A stretch of DNA of 64,000 bases from Fusarium oxysporum f. sp. lycopersici 4287 (lineage: Eukaryota > Ascomycota > Sordariomycetes > Hypocreales > Nectriaceae): the NCBI RefSeq assembly GCF_000149955.1, contig NC_030991.1, positions 3,206,114 through 3,270,113 on the forward strand, in the 5' to 3' direction. The notes under the pieces were generated by a model that did not search any database, was not told where the DNA came from, and saw nothing but the letters and a program-made list of their open reading frames with translations. The position numbers and the translations under genes are program-made. Shown here one piece after another: positions 38,884-50,900 of this stretch (the first letter of the stretch is position 1; every line of letters starts with the position of its first letter).

Positions 38884-40559
38884 TGCTGATGCGATTGTGT
38901 TAAGACATAGATTCTCGGCATTCGTTGGCGTGATAAAATAAAAGAGGTGAACACAATAACAATGAAAGCTGAGATCGGCCAAGCGTTCCTAAGATCGAGG
39001 TAAGATGTTGGCAAGGTCGAAACCACTTATAGTCATGGTAATGGTTGGGGTGCAGGGCGGGTAAGTTAGTGCGAAGCTGGGGATGGACAATGCTGGTCCG
39101 ACCTGAGCAATCCAGGCATCAAAGGAAGGAGACAAGAAGTCTATGGCATGGGACCGAAAGATCTGCAGCCGAAGCCTGCAGTGGCCCGTACCTCCCAGTA
39201 ACAAAGGTGCAGAGTGAAGGCAATGGGACACAGGTCTGTTCCACATTTCCTCAGCGTCTTAGTTCATGAGTTCATGCAAACGAGGTACCTCACTCCCATG
39301 CATAGTACAAGCCTGTGCAGATGGTCCACGGCCGTTCCAAAGTACCGCTAAGCCGGCTGCGGTGAGTGGTAAGGGGTGTTTGAGCCGATGTTCGTATTAA
39401 GAGTTGGTCGTATCCGTACATGGCTGCTAGCTGTCGTTGTTAGCTCGGTTAGGAGGGCTCGGAGAAGAAGAAGAAGAAGAAAAGAGGAAACGGAACGGAA
39501 CATGGCTCAAATTGAGGGCCGGAAACTACTCAACGCAAGCCATTGGCTTTTCCAATCGGGTCTCGTCTCAATTGCTGTGGGCTTGCATGTCTTGCTCCTT
39601 TTTGAGACAAAATCAGGGGCGACTGAGAGGCTGGCGGGGATCCCCTGGCGAGCGCAGGGTGAACCAAATCTAGCTACTTCTGTTAGCGGCGTCAGGGGTG
39701 TGCGGCGTGTCTGGCCCCTGTCGAAAAGCAAGGATGGCTGTTGCCGCCTGTCAGAGCGAACCACCCTGAAAAATGTCCCATCTAGGCGAACCCTGTCTCT
39801 CTATTGGGGAGGGCTCGCACTGTACCATCCACTGCAACCCATCCTGTGTGACTGCGGGTCTAGGGCTGAATTGGTAGTGCCGGGGTGATGGAGCTTGTGG
39901 GGCACCTTGCCTCTGATGCCTTGCTGCATGGCAATTTAGATAACGCAGCGACAAGGAAAGGTTGGTAAGAAGCGAGGGCGGGCGGAGGCGAGGTCCACAA
40001 AGTCATCCCATCAGCGACGGCAACACCAAAGATATTCCTGGTAGGTAGGCGGGGAACCACATTGATACCAATAGAATTAGCACGACGGTCATCGCAATGT
40101 TTGGGTCGGCCATCCTTACACGAACATGTTCTTTCGACTGTTTTGCGAACAGCGAGGTGTCGCTCAATCAACTAGCCTCTGTTGTTTCTACTGTGAAGCG
40201 CCTGTTAGATCGCCCTGTCAGAAAGCAGTGAGCTTCCTCTTGGGCACCGGCCCTTCTCAAGTCTCTGTTGTTTTGTACTTGCCTGTTGGGGTGGAGGTGC
40301 AAAGGCCGTACTCGGCAAACTGAAGCACGGCGCTGAACGATAACTGTTGGATGCTTCCATACTGACTCTCAAGTTTTATGGCACAATGAGAAGTGAAATT
40401 GCATTCTGAGTTTCTGGACAAAAGCCTTTGATTTAAATATTTGCTGGCAGTGACAGAAGTCCGCCTTACCCACTGCGCCCCCTCACAGCCACTTTGAAGA
40501 CTGACCGAGTCTATGAATTCACCCAATAATGATTGGGTGAGGCACATGGAGCGGCTGAT
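38884..40559. other. Gene-poor stretch upstream of the M16 gene
   Basis: 1.7 kb. The first 100-150 bp are the M16 promoter and leader (the frame is open to 38982). A short GAA-rich tract lies at about 39466-39490. A 170-codon plus-strand frame at 39376-39888 shows no conserved pattern. I see no supported gene. Confidence 0.35.
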
Positions 40560-41360
40560 TCAATACATGACTACAGTGTTCAGGGTAGCAATCTCTCCAG
40601 GATCTTCCTTCCCAACGGCCGTGTCTGGTTGTTTGCGTTTCTTTCTCTGGACAAGCACCTTGACGCAACATTCGAAAAAGTCTAAGTAAACAGTAGCAGC
40701 AGCATACTGAAGTGCTATAGGCAGTGACGACACGTGCTCGGAGTCATGACAATACTTCCGCATGTCCACCATTAGCTTCAACAATACGGCGTCCCCAAAT
40801 ATCATATCGTGGATGAAGGGAGCTTCGCTATCACCAAACCGCTTGCCAATGCTCTCAAGGGACAACTTGCCAATTAAATCGATCTCAACAGTAAAAGATG
40901 CATCAATCGTTTTTTCCATGATTACGGTGCTTGTCTTGCAGCCATCGACAGTCCCGGCGGTAAATCTTCCAAGAGGGCTGCTCGGCTCGACACCAACAGC
41001 CTGCTGGAGCTCGCGGAGAAGGACAACGGCTGGTCCCAGTAGCTGAAGGCAAATGCTAATGGGATTTGCCTCAGGCATCACCATCTGATTCCGAATGTTC
41101 TGAGTCCACATGCCAAATAGCTCCATCCGGTTGCGGTGATGTTCCAAAGGTGCTGGTATAGAGTTGTCGGCCAGCGTTGCTGTCTTGGGCTCCAAATTTC
41201 CATCTTCACTTTGATTTTCACTAGTAATCGTAGTTGCCGTGGCACTTGATAGCCCTTCGGCGAATAGGTCGTCCGCATGGCTACTCTTGTGTGAAGTTGT
41301 AGGAGATTGGGGAGAAGATGATGAAGCCGACGATACAGAGGCCAATTCATTGCTTGTCAT
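40560..41360 (-). CDS. Hypothetical protein, 266 aa, regulator-like
   Basis: ATG at 41360. The first 75 residues are Ser/Thr-rich and disordered. The rest is helical: MELFGMWTQNIRNQMVMPEA, SICLQLLGPAVVLLRELQQA, FIHDMIFGDAVLLKLMVDMR and IALQYAAATVYLDFFECCVK, ending with a basic patch QRKKRKQ. The pattern resembles the C-terminal half of some fungal zinc-cluster regulators, but no Zn2Cys6 motif is present. It could be a truncated regulator or an unrelated protein. It looks intact. Confidence 0.5.
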   Translation of the reverse strand: MTSNELASVSSASSSSPQSPTTSHKSSHADDLFAEGLSSATATTITSENQSEDGNLEPKTATLADNSIPAPLEHHRNRMELFGMWTQNIRNQMVMPEANPISICLQLLGPAVVLLRELQQAVGVEPSSPLGRFTAGTVDGCKTSTVIMEKTIDASFTVEIDLIGKLSLESIGKRFGDSEAPFIHDMIFGDAVLLKLMVDMRKYCHDSEHVSSLPIALQYAAATVYLDFFECCVKVLVQRKKRKQPDTAVGKEDPGEIATLNTVVMY

Positions 41361-42048
41361 TGCGCCTCGGTGAGGATCCAACAATGAAGGCAGAGATGGA
41401 ATGTGCTAGTTTGTGATTCTTTGTTCTTGATCGTTCTCGGCGTAGCAAACATCTATACCAAGACAGTGAAGCTAAAATCTCTGGTTCTTATATTCAACTG
41501 ACATCCTTTGTACCTGATGAATCACAGCAGTCAGGGACCCCGGCACACAACATGCATTTGAGCCCGGCATGTCTCCCTCGGCGTCTAGTGACTGGGATCA
41601 GTATGATATCTTTGGCCGCTGGATAAGGCTGGTGGTTTCCGTCACATCTGTAGCGGATTGCTGGAAGTGAGATGGAAAGGAAGTCTCTACAACAGTCTCT
41701 GGAAAGGAGGGCTTTCATCACATTAACGTACATCCATCGGAGAGAATCGAATATCGAGAAGCTCATCTCACTGGTATCGGTTAGTCCAATCATACTTTTT
41801 CACCATTGAGCAGCGATCAAGCCTTTCTGGTTCTGAAGGCAGATAGCTGTAGCTTACGTGACATGGTTCAAACTCTGCACAAGGATGGTCATGTTGCGGC
41901 TGAAGAACATGGTCGCCGGCTCCGAGACCTGGAAGGTACGTCCCCGAAACGTTACAATAGATGTTTGCCAATAGCAACATCCGTAACCATGTGAAGTATG
42001 GCGGTGAGGCTCTATATCCCTATCGAAACAATTGTTAGTTGTTCATAC
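41361..42048. other. Intergenic region between divergent genes
   Basis: About 690 bp between the minus-strand start at 41360 and the plus-strand start at 42049. Minus-strand frames at 41793-41494 and 41980-41768 show no recognisable pattern. Confidence 0.35.
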
Positions 42049-42965
42049 ATGCCTCCACGACAAAATCCAAGCTGCCTTTGGACGCTTCGACTACAACCCT
42101 CGACGCCAAGAAGCGCTATCATCGATGAAATTCGCGAAATCGGACGCCAGAACCGACAAGCTCGCGCCTTCACCAATAGCATCAACAATGCTTTGTCTTC
42201 TCGTGTTGTTCTGGTCGATGGTGAAGACAAATGGGAACAACAACCGGATGCGCAGTTCGAGCATGACAAAGCCAGGCACCCGGGCGTAGTTCTCGAGGTC
42301 GCATTGACTCAAGACCCGGATGAGTTGCGACGGATTGCCAGACGATACATCTATCATACCAATGGACAGATCAAAGTGGTTCTTGGCATTGATCTCAATG
42401 AAGACAAAGAGTCCACCATATCAGTTTGGAAGCCCACGTTCAGCCCAGCACAAAATGATGATGGAGTTGACATGGATATTGAGCAAGTTGCTCAGCTACA
42501 GGTATATCTTGTGTTCTTTCAGCTTCATACGTGAAAGGAACAAGCTGACTGATTCAGCCTTTTCGAGACGCCAACAAGAACCCTGTAAACGGTGCCTTGA
42601 CACTACACCTTCACGACTTTGCGCCTGACAATCTATGTCAAGGCTGTCCCAACACTGCCTTCTTAATCTCATACCGCGACATGTCAGACATGATGGCTAA
42701 GGCCGAACGGCGCAAACTGCTACGAGAACAAAAGGAGGTACCGAAGCCCTTAATCCGCGTTGTTAAGAAGCGACGCTATTCAGAGAGCTCAGAGGGCCAG
42801 ATGGCGGAAGAGGATGAGAAGCGATACTCCGATGAGGCAGACGATGCGAATGACAAGGAGGATCGTGACGACGGAGCTTACGAGCCTCCCAAGAGTCTTG
42901 AAAAAATAGCTTTTGTGCCTCGTAAGAAGCGTGGTCAAGGGGCGGGCTGGGACGATGGTTCTTGA
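42049..42965 (+). CDS. PD-(D/E)XK-like fungal protein, 286 aa, two exons
   Basis: Exon 1 42049-42501, intron 42502-42557 (GTATAT, AGCTGACTGA, TTCAG), exon 2 42558-42965, phase 0. The ATG at 42049 is preferred over an in-frame one at 41998 because the family-like part begins just after it. The core HPGVVLEVALTQDPDELRRI, then ARRYIYHTNGQIKVVLGIDL and STISVWKPTFSPA, matches fungal proteins with a restriction-endonuclease-like fold, with Glu in VLEVA and Lys in IKVVLG as possible active-site residues. Exon 2 gives PFRDANKNPVNGALTLHLHD, then a charged nuclear-type tail (KKRRYSESS, KKRGQG). Function not established. It looks intact. Confidence 0.6.
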
Positions 42966-44820
42966 TTTTTTGGATTGCACTGGTGTTCTGGACAGATTAT
43001 GAGCTCTAGATGAATAGCAAGGGAGTTGGATGACACCCTACTGTATAAAGGTTGAACCAAAACCCGCCGCATTGTCTCCCACCTATCTGACGATGTCTGT
43101 TAGACCTAGGGTTATGAAGAGAGTAGAGAGTAGAGAGTAAACGCGGTGAGCCAATCGTTTGACATAGTCATATCAGAATCTCAAAACAATCTTGATAATT
43201 TTGCCTTGCCTAGAATCTTTGAGTATTCTGTCTGAGAACTTTATGGTGCGTTGAGGGGATCTATGAGTTAAGAAAGCTGCACAGAGAATATAGGAACCAA
43301 CAGGGTACCTTGCCTAAAGCTGTATTTATGACATGTACTATTTGATAGAACTTGTTCGTAAAGAGATTGCCTGCCGTAAAGCAAGGGGTATCTTGATTTT
43401 GGGCGTAGCACGCTTGGGGCTGCCTCGCACGCGCTATCGTCTTCGCTCCTGATACTCAACCCACAGCTATTCCCAGGTAAGACAGTAAACTTTGTCTGAG
43501 ACACAATCGTTTCTTCATACGTAGTCAAGTAGTGGTCCAGATCTCTCTGAGCACTTTCCATTTCAAAATACCAGACTACATATCATTGGCAACTGTATCA
43601 GTCTTTGCAAACGACAAGTGGCTGTGATGCGTGGCTATAGTTAGCGACGGTTTCTGATTGGAAATCGCTACAGATCTCCGTATCTGGCGCAGACTGGACC
43701 ATTGCTGAGGCAGGCTAGGGCTAGTGTATCATGTCTACTGCCTACGTGATAGCAGCTGACTTAGAGTTTGATCTCCACGCTTAGGCACATTCTGCAATCC
43801 AATACATCATCAACTATGAAATCAGTGCAGTTCCGTGATCTAACCGAAAGCATCAGACTATCGACTGCATCATCTCAGTAGCATGGAGTTGGTTGGTCCG
43901 CTTGAAGCTACGCGGTGGGGCATTAGAGTACCTCAACCAGCTGAATGTAGACCCGTTGCTTGAACAAGCCCCCTTGCAGAGAACTTGACACTATCGCAAA
44001 GCGCGCCATGATGTGCTGCAGCATCGTCTAGCATTCTCGGCCGGACCATTTACTGTGTCCCTGCTATTGATGAGTACACGGGGCCTTAGTATTCTTTTGA
44101 CGGAGGGCAAGAATTATTATACACCTTAATATTAGAATCTAAAGGATCTGTGACGTTCTGCCTTTGGTAATCTATGGCCATGATAATGCTGATTGGGTTT
44201 GCAACCGATCGTGGGAGCTCCAGGAAAGAACGCTGGTGGTACCATTTCAATCAATCCTATTGATCTCGTTCCTGCTTCTCAGCTAATGGGATCCCCTCCC
44301 CTGTACCGAATCTTGAGGGCTGAAGGTGCGGTTGATGATTCGTTAAGCTTCCTGCATCAAGAGTATGATGGTAACTGACATGTGTATGCACAACACAGAG
44401 TAGGTGGATTCATGCAGGGCCACGAACTACGATGACCTATGCAATCGCCAGATCATCTGTATTTGCAATGGCTATAGGGGCCAGCTCGGCCACCGATATC
44501 AAGCCATTTTAGACCTTTGCAGATATTCCCGTGCCGCTCGGTCCTCTGCAGTATGCAGCATCGAATAGCAACCAGGAACTATCTGTGAGACTTGCAGTGT
44601 TGATGTCTAAGACTTGCAGAACTCTCCAATCCAACCCATTCAGTATGGTTCAGTTCTCAAGTGGCGGGGGATCTTGATGGTCAAGTCACTATATAACAGA
44701 GGCCCCATGTCCTTCGACAAAGCAAGCCAGCCTCCAGGTATTATCGTTATTCTTACTACTCTCCCAGCGACATTTCGGAGCCTTCACCTTGTTTAAGCTT
44801 TTCTTCATTCTTACGCCAAA
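42966..44820. other. Long intergenic region upstream of a C2H2 factor
   Basis: 1.85 kb. A 97-codon minus-strand frame (43561-43268, DLDHYLTTYEETIVSQTKF) is the only slightly protein-like piece. The last few hundred bases, ending in CACCTTGTTTAAGC and a pyrimidine-rich leader, should form the promoter of the gene at 44821. Confidence 0.35.
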
Positions 44821-45973
44821 ATGCATCTCGAGTCAGATTACCGGTTCGGCATGGACGACGCCGCTTTCAGCCTCTGCAGCCAGCCCATGTCCTGTCCTTC
44901 TACCACCACAAGTTTCTCCTCGGCCTCATCAGCCTACGACCCGTTCACTCCTACACCTCGACGGTCAACACCTGATGGATTCAGCAACATCGACTTTGGG
45001 GTTTCTTACAGCCCTGTCCGTCACCGGGCAGAGCTGACCCCTCCCCCATCAGCAATGGGCAAGTTCATGTTCGGGCCTGTGAAGCCTGAGCCTGAGCACG
45101 CCTCATTCTTCGACTCCCTCCCCAGCACTCCCATGAATCAAGAGCAACTCGGCTTCGAGTGCGAGCATATGATGGACATGAACATGGCACAAAACGGTTC
45201 AATGGGATCACTAACACCACAAAGCTCCTTTGGCATGTATTCGTACTCTCCTGATGCTTCCATGGGCCCCGCCTCATTCACGATGACACCAATGCAAAGC
45301 ATCTCTGGCTCTGAAGCTGCCGAGACCGGCTCATCATGGTGTTGTGCCAACGATAGCACCAACACATTCTTTCCCATCAGACAACTCTCTAGTGATTTTG
45401 ACGCTTTTGACTTGGACCACCACTCTCAGTCACAGCTTGGTTACCATTTCCACGACCTCAACTCTCCTAACTACAAGCGTGCTCAAAGGAAGTTGATGGT
45501 GCACGAGATCCAACAGAAGAGTGCCGAACTTAAGCGAGCTCAGACCCGATCATCAAGGAAGCGATCGAGCAAGCCCAATTCTGCTCAAGTTAGTGTTCAA
45601 AGAGCCATGTGCAAGTGTGACTACCCTGGTTGCCACAAGGCCTTCCAACGAAATGAGCACCTTAAGCGTCACAAGCAAGTGTAAGGACTTACTAAGATTC
45701 ATAAAAAAAAAAAGAACATTTTCACTAATAAACTACAGTTTCCATGGTGAAGGGCCCAACCGTTTCTCATGCGAGTTCTGCGGAAAGGACCAATTCAACC
45801 GTCAAGATAATCTCAACAACCACCGCAGGTTACACGTACGACCCAACAGCCGAAACCGCGGTGTTCAGTTCATCCCTGCTGCAGTCCCTGTCATTGAGCA
45901 AGAGGAGCGAAGCAGAAAGCGAAGAGCACCATCAAAGCCGAAGATGGCAAAGAAGCATTGCTCAAAAGACTAA
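44821..45973 (+). CDS. C2H2 zinc-finger transcription factor, 364 aa
   Basis: Exon 1 44821-45680, intron 45681-45738 (GTAAGG, long A run, CACTAATAAACTACAG; 58 nt), exon 2 45739-45973; 365 codons with stop. The N-terminal 200 residues are Ser/Met/Pro-rich and activation-domain-like. A helix follows (QRKLMVHEIQQKSAELKRAQ), then two fingers: CKCDYPGCHKAFQRNEHLKR-H and FSCEFCGKDQFNRQDNLNNH. The intron lies just after the first finger. The tail is basic (RSRKRRAPSKPKMAKK). I recall close relatives as conserved Fusarium C2H2 regulators but cannot name a gene. All zinc ligands are present; it looks functional. Confidence 0.8.
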
Positions 45974-47952
45974 GCTTGCCTGGTGTTTCTTTACTTTGCC
46001 GTTGAGCTAAAGCCACTGGAAGCGCCGTTGTTGTAGGCTTTTGACTTGAATATAGAGCCGCTTCTGCCCCCTTTAATCTTTCTACGTGGTGTCACGGGAA
46101 CCCTGTTCAAGATAGGGGTGTCATACCGAATGCATCCCAGGCAACAAGTCCAGAGCTATATGATCATATAATATTCACTAGAGTACCCTAGACTTCAATA
46201 ATTCGATACCATTGCTACAACTTTAGAGTATATTAGCCCTCATATACCTAGCATCTTAAATCTTCAAACGTATCCTCCTCAAACAGAGAGTCTTGGTGAA
46301 TATTCCGCGCTTGTCATCTTAGCTTACAGCAGCTGCCCCATCTTGAAGCAAGTTATCGCAACAATTCTGATAGACAGAGTCTTTCGTGTCACCGGCCGCT
46401 GTACGGCTTTGCCTATAGGCTCTGCAAGGCTTTCCTCCATCGCCGAGTCATCAATATGCCTTTAGTCCACTGACAAGAGTGATGCAATGATGCTGCGGCT
46501 CAATCATTACCGAAACTTTAGCAATTTTAGGCCAGTCAGATTCTACCCCTTCAGTGCCAAAGTGGGGCTGTGTCAGAACGGCGCGCTCCGTGCCCGGTCT
46601 GTGATATTCTGGAATTAAGAAAGTTGAATACATTCGGCAAGCTGTAATTAAACAGATTCTAGGCGATATGAAGGACGCGTCTATATACGCTGTGGCTCTT
46701 CTCTACATTAGATTTGAGGCAGCGGGAGGCGTTTGTCGATGGCGTCGTCCAAATACCGGACAAGTGAACAAAGAGCGCTCCGAAGAAAAGCCTCCTATTG
46801 GCCATTGTATTGCTTGCAGATTCGACGAGATTGCTTCCCTCAGTCTTCAGCTTCAGATCCCTATCTACCTTCTCAGGCCTCTCTGTCTTACGTGTCAGAT
46901 CGTTCTCAGCTTCTTCCGATATCAGCAATTAATTGGAGAGAACTATAGCCACACTAGAAAGTCACGGCCGAGATGATGAGGAAGGCAAGTGTTCCAATAT
47001 ATTACCCTCAGTTATGTGAGGTCGATCAGAATGACCCCCGCCGCCTCCCCACATCTCCATTACCTACGTCCGTTACCATGGTATCGCCATCATCTGGGCT
47101 TTGCTTGACGGGAATGCCTTCCCGATATTTCGCCTTATAGACGTGAAAGGCCCTGCAAGCATGCCATCTAACGTAAGGTCAAATTCCGGCGCTATCGGGG
47201 TGGCCTACGGCCCTTCCTCCGGTAGCGAAGGTGCAGAAGCGATGGTAATGAGCTGTTCCCGGTTCTGATGACCGCCACAATTGTAGAGTCTGGTTGTCTT
47301 CTAGCGCAGAGAGTAGGCATGCTGCATGGACTCTCCGCGACATAATATGCCATCCAGGAGCTATTCAGGCTCAGTTGCTAATACAGGAGGTTCAGTGGTA
47401 CAATATAAGTTGTTCGGAGTCCGGACTATGCTTAGCTCACGACTTGCGACACGCCTGGAGGTCTCCCATGACATGAACCCCCCCCCCCCCCCTTCTGGCC
47501 TGCGCTCTTATCCGTCTGATTGATAACATGAGATTACTCAATCAAACAGGTTCTGCCGCTGGAGAATATGGAGCCATCATAATTAAGAACTTCGGACTTG
47601 ACCCTGCACGTCAAGTCATCATACATTCTGCCTAACAGCTGTCGAGCCCTTATCGGCTAAGCAATTGCAACAGAATACGAAGAGACGGATAACAAACAGA
47701 ATGCACGCATTAAAAATTTCGGTATCAACTTGAGATGGCATCCAGCACTGATCGCCATACACAGCATCAAATGGAAAGGAAATCTATAGAGGGTGGTAGA
47801 AAGGAGGAAATAATACACACCACGCTGGCCACCGTCGCGAGAGACCTCCTAGATCATCTCGTTTCGGTTCAAGCTAGTCGACAAGTGCTTGTTTCGAGAA
47901 TCAATTGGCGAACGCGAAACATCAGGGTTGAATGACACTGGCGGGGGAGACT
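45974..47952. other. Gene-poor stretch with a C15 run
   Basis: About 2 kb with no supported gene. The first 250 bp are presumably the 3' untranslated region of the C2H2 gene. A run of 15 C lies at 47478-47492. Short frames on both strands look non-coding. Confidence 0.4.
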
Positions 47953-50900
47953 TCATCGTCGAGGTATAGGAATGCTCTCAAAGGGAGCCTCGGAAGGGGC
48001 AAATCGGACATGCTCCTTTCGATTGCGGCTGGCAGAACGAAGTCGCTCACTGACCTTGTGAATGCGGCCTGAGATGCTGCTGTCTCCAATGCTTCTGCCT
48101 CGGTTGTGGCTCCTGTGGGAAGCTGGTGCCGGAGGGCTGGCCTCTGACGCTTGATCATTACCAGATGATAAATCGTCGTCCATGACAATATCAATCATGC
48201 CTGATGCAACAGGGCCAGTCTTCTAATATCGCTGGGCGTGTTGCAAAGGGACAGGAGGCGGTGGAGGTGAAGCCAAATGCCTGAATTCCTTGAGAACTGG
48301 GGGCGCCGGAGGAGGGGGAGGGGGCATAGGATCTTCGTGAGAGCGTCGTTGCTTACTAGGGACAACTTCTTCGATACGTCCAACACTGCTCTTGCGTGCA
48401 AGACGAGCAGGGCGCTGGCCAGGTTCATCTGGAATTGGGGCTGACATGCTACGAGGGATATGAGGTCGCGCCGGTGGCTGGTAGACGGTGGATCGCAGCA
48501 GAGTGAGACTGGGCTCGGGGACTGGCGCTTCTCTCTCAGGCGACTGTTGAGGTGAGGTTTCTGGCGAGTATCGCTGAGAGAAGCTGGCTGGAATCGAAGG
48601 CACGTTGGGTCTGGGAGTGCTTCCTGGTTGATCATGGTTGCCCTCAATGATGAGTCTCATGGCTTTGGGGGTCGCTGGAAGTCCAATAACAGGTCCGTTG
48701 CGGGCGTACATGCTCTTTTGTGGGGGCTCAGTAGCACTGCGAGGTGGGATATCGTCAGGTAGAGGCTTAGGCTCAGCAGTCTTAACCGTGATCGCAAAAG
48801 CAGGAGCGAACTCGTTAGAATGAGGGATTGAAGGTGTTTGGGCACGCTTGGCCAGAGACTTGCGGCGCTCCTCGAGTTCTCGTGCAGCCTGTTCCTTCTT
48901 TCGCTGACGCTCGTTATTCATTTGCTTGAGGTCACCAGCATGCTCAGTTGAAGTGGAACCGTCAAAGTTGGCGACCTCAGAATTGGCTCTGCGTCGGTGC
49001 TCCGAAGCATCTTGCTTGCTCAGTGCCGGCGAGCCAAGGCCTCGGCTGCTACTGCGGCTGTGCTTGTTCCTGAATTCCTCTTGAGCTGTTATGGCTGCTC
49101 TGTAGTTCTCTTCATCCTCGGAACCCTGGTACTGGTGAACAGTAGCACTCAGAGGCAAGGGTGACGAAGGAGAACGCTGTGCAGAACTCTCCCGGCCTTG
49201 GCTTCGGGCACGAAGTGTGAGAGCTGGCGGGCGAGAGAGACCTTCTGGGCTCCTGCGGCGGCTTCCACGGTTTGAATTGCGGCTTTGTGGTTTGACAATT
49301 GAACCGCTTACCTTGCGTACTGTGTTTGGCTCACCGATCTGACCATGTCGTGGAGTGCTCAAGTTCAGCAAGTACTCTGGAGACATGGGGATTGGGGAAG
49401 TTGGTGATCGTTTTGCCTTGGGCCAATGGAAAGCGCTGACACGTCCACGGTCCTCGGAAGGTTCCCTGGAGCGTGTGGTTCGCTCTCGACTTCCAGGATG
49501 ATCTGGTGAAGCATCCCGAGTTCTTGAATGGCTACGCTGACGACTGCGTTGTCTCTTGGAGTAGTGCTTGGCAGCATCCAAGCTATGGATGTAATCTTCT
49601 CGGTTTCGCACAGCTTGATGACGAAGGCTTCTTCCGGCGCTCGACGCAGAAGTGACCGAACCTGTCACAGAGGCTGGGCCTCTGCGGCGAGTTGGCCAGT
49701 GGTAGCGAGTAGAAAAAGTGACGGACTGCTCTGGGGATGTAATGTCGTCATGAGAGGGCCCAGGATGCAGCGGTAGATTCACACCCACAGGAATGCGGTC
49801 ACGAGAGCCATTGCGATGGTTACGTGATGTTTGTTGCATTTTCAACATAGCGGCCTGGTCCGGTGGCGGTGAAAAATCTCCTTCGCTCGCTTGGACAATG
49901 AGTTGAGCATGCTCTCGCATCATCATCGGGCTTGCAGTAGCGGCACGATGTGATGCGGTACCCATCATCATGTTGTCATTGCCAGATGGTGTTCGAACAT
50001 GACCAGATCGAGGCTCATAGTCATCAGGCACAGCAGACAGCTCAGCAGATCGAAGTGCCCCCGGGTTGAGGTCTGAGGGAATCTCACCAATGGACGGCAA
50101 ACGCCCACGTCCTCGGGCAGACACTGTGGTATTGAATCTGCTATTGTTTGAAGGGCGAAGGAAGGCTGTCGGGGCCTCGTTGTTGGAGGCATGAGAGAAA
50201 GCGGGAGAGCGGGCAGAGTCAGCGATAGGGGTAACACCCGCGGCAATCGGGGTTTGACCACCGTCGCCAGCAAAGAACTTTGTCTTTTGCATTTGATCAC
50301 CAAATGAGGTGATAAGCTTGAGAGCAGAGGTCTTTGCGATGCTGCGTTGGAGGCAACGTTGAACACCGGGAGGTGAGAGAGGCGGGCTTAGGATCTCAGG
50401 AATACTGGGAGTCATAGTCTGGAAGTTCAGCTGCGCGGCGGATGGAGAAGTCCAAGGCTCAGTAGACTCCTGGTCGGTGCAAGCAAAGCATCGGATTGCT
50501 AGCTGCTGTTGGCCATGTTGAACTGCCCACTTCCCCCATTTCCTGATAATAGCAGCTTGTCGTTCCCAAACACTAGGGGCTGAGAGGCATGTGAGGATCA
50601 GTGCCTCCATGTAACGCTTGTGAGAGATATAAACCTCAATAGCGTCATTGTGATCACCCATGCCAAGCATAATAGTAACTGCTGTGTGCACGTCGCCAGC
50701 CTCAAGCAGGCGCTGGACGTATGTATGGCCAAGCTTCTGTTGTGAGGCATGGCCGCCGATGCCACTCAGAGCCAATAACATCCAGTCAGAAGAAGTCATG
50801 TTCTCGAAGTTTGCGTTCATGATATTGGGATTGATATCATCAAGCCATTTGGCCAAGAGAATGCGGCTGGGAGATCCTTGGGTATGCCTACTCATCTCAT

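Noticed and set aside
39376..39888. 170-codon plus-strand frame as a gene
   Set aside because: The composition follows a GAA/AGG-rich tract, no conserved pattern, no promoter-like context.
47478..47492. C15 run as a functional element
   Set aside because: An isolated homopolymer with no flanking structure; it could be an assembly-prone site.
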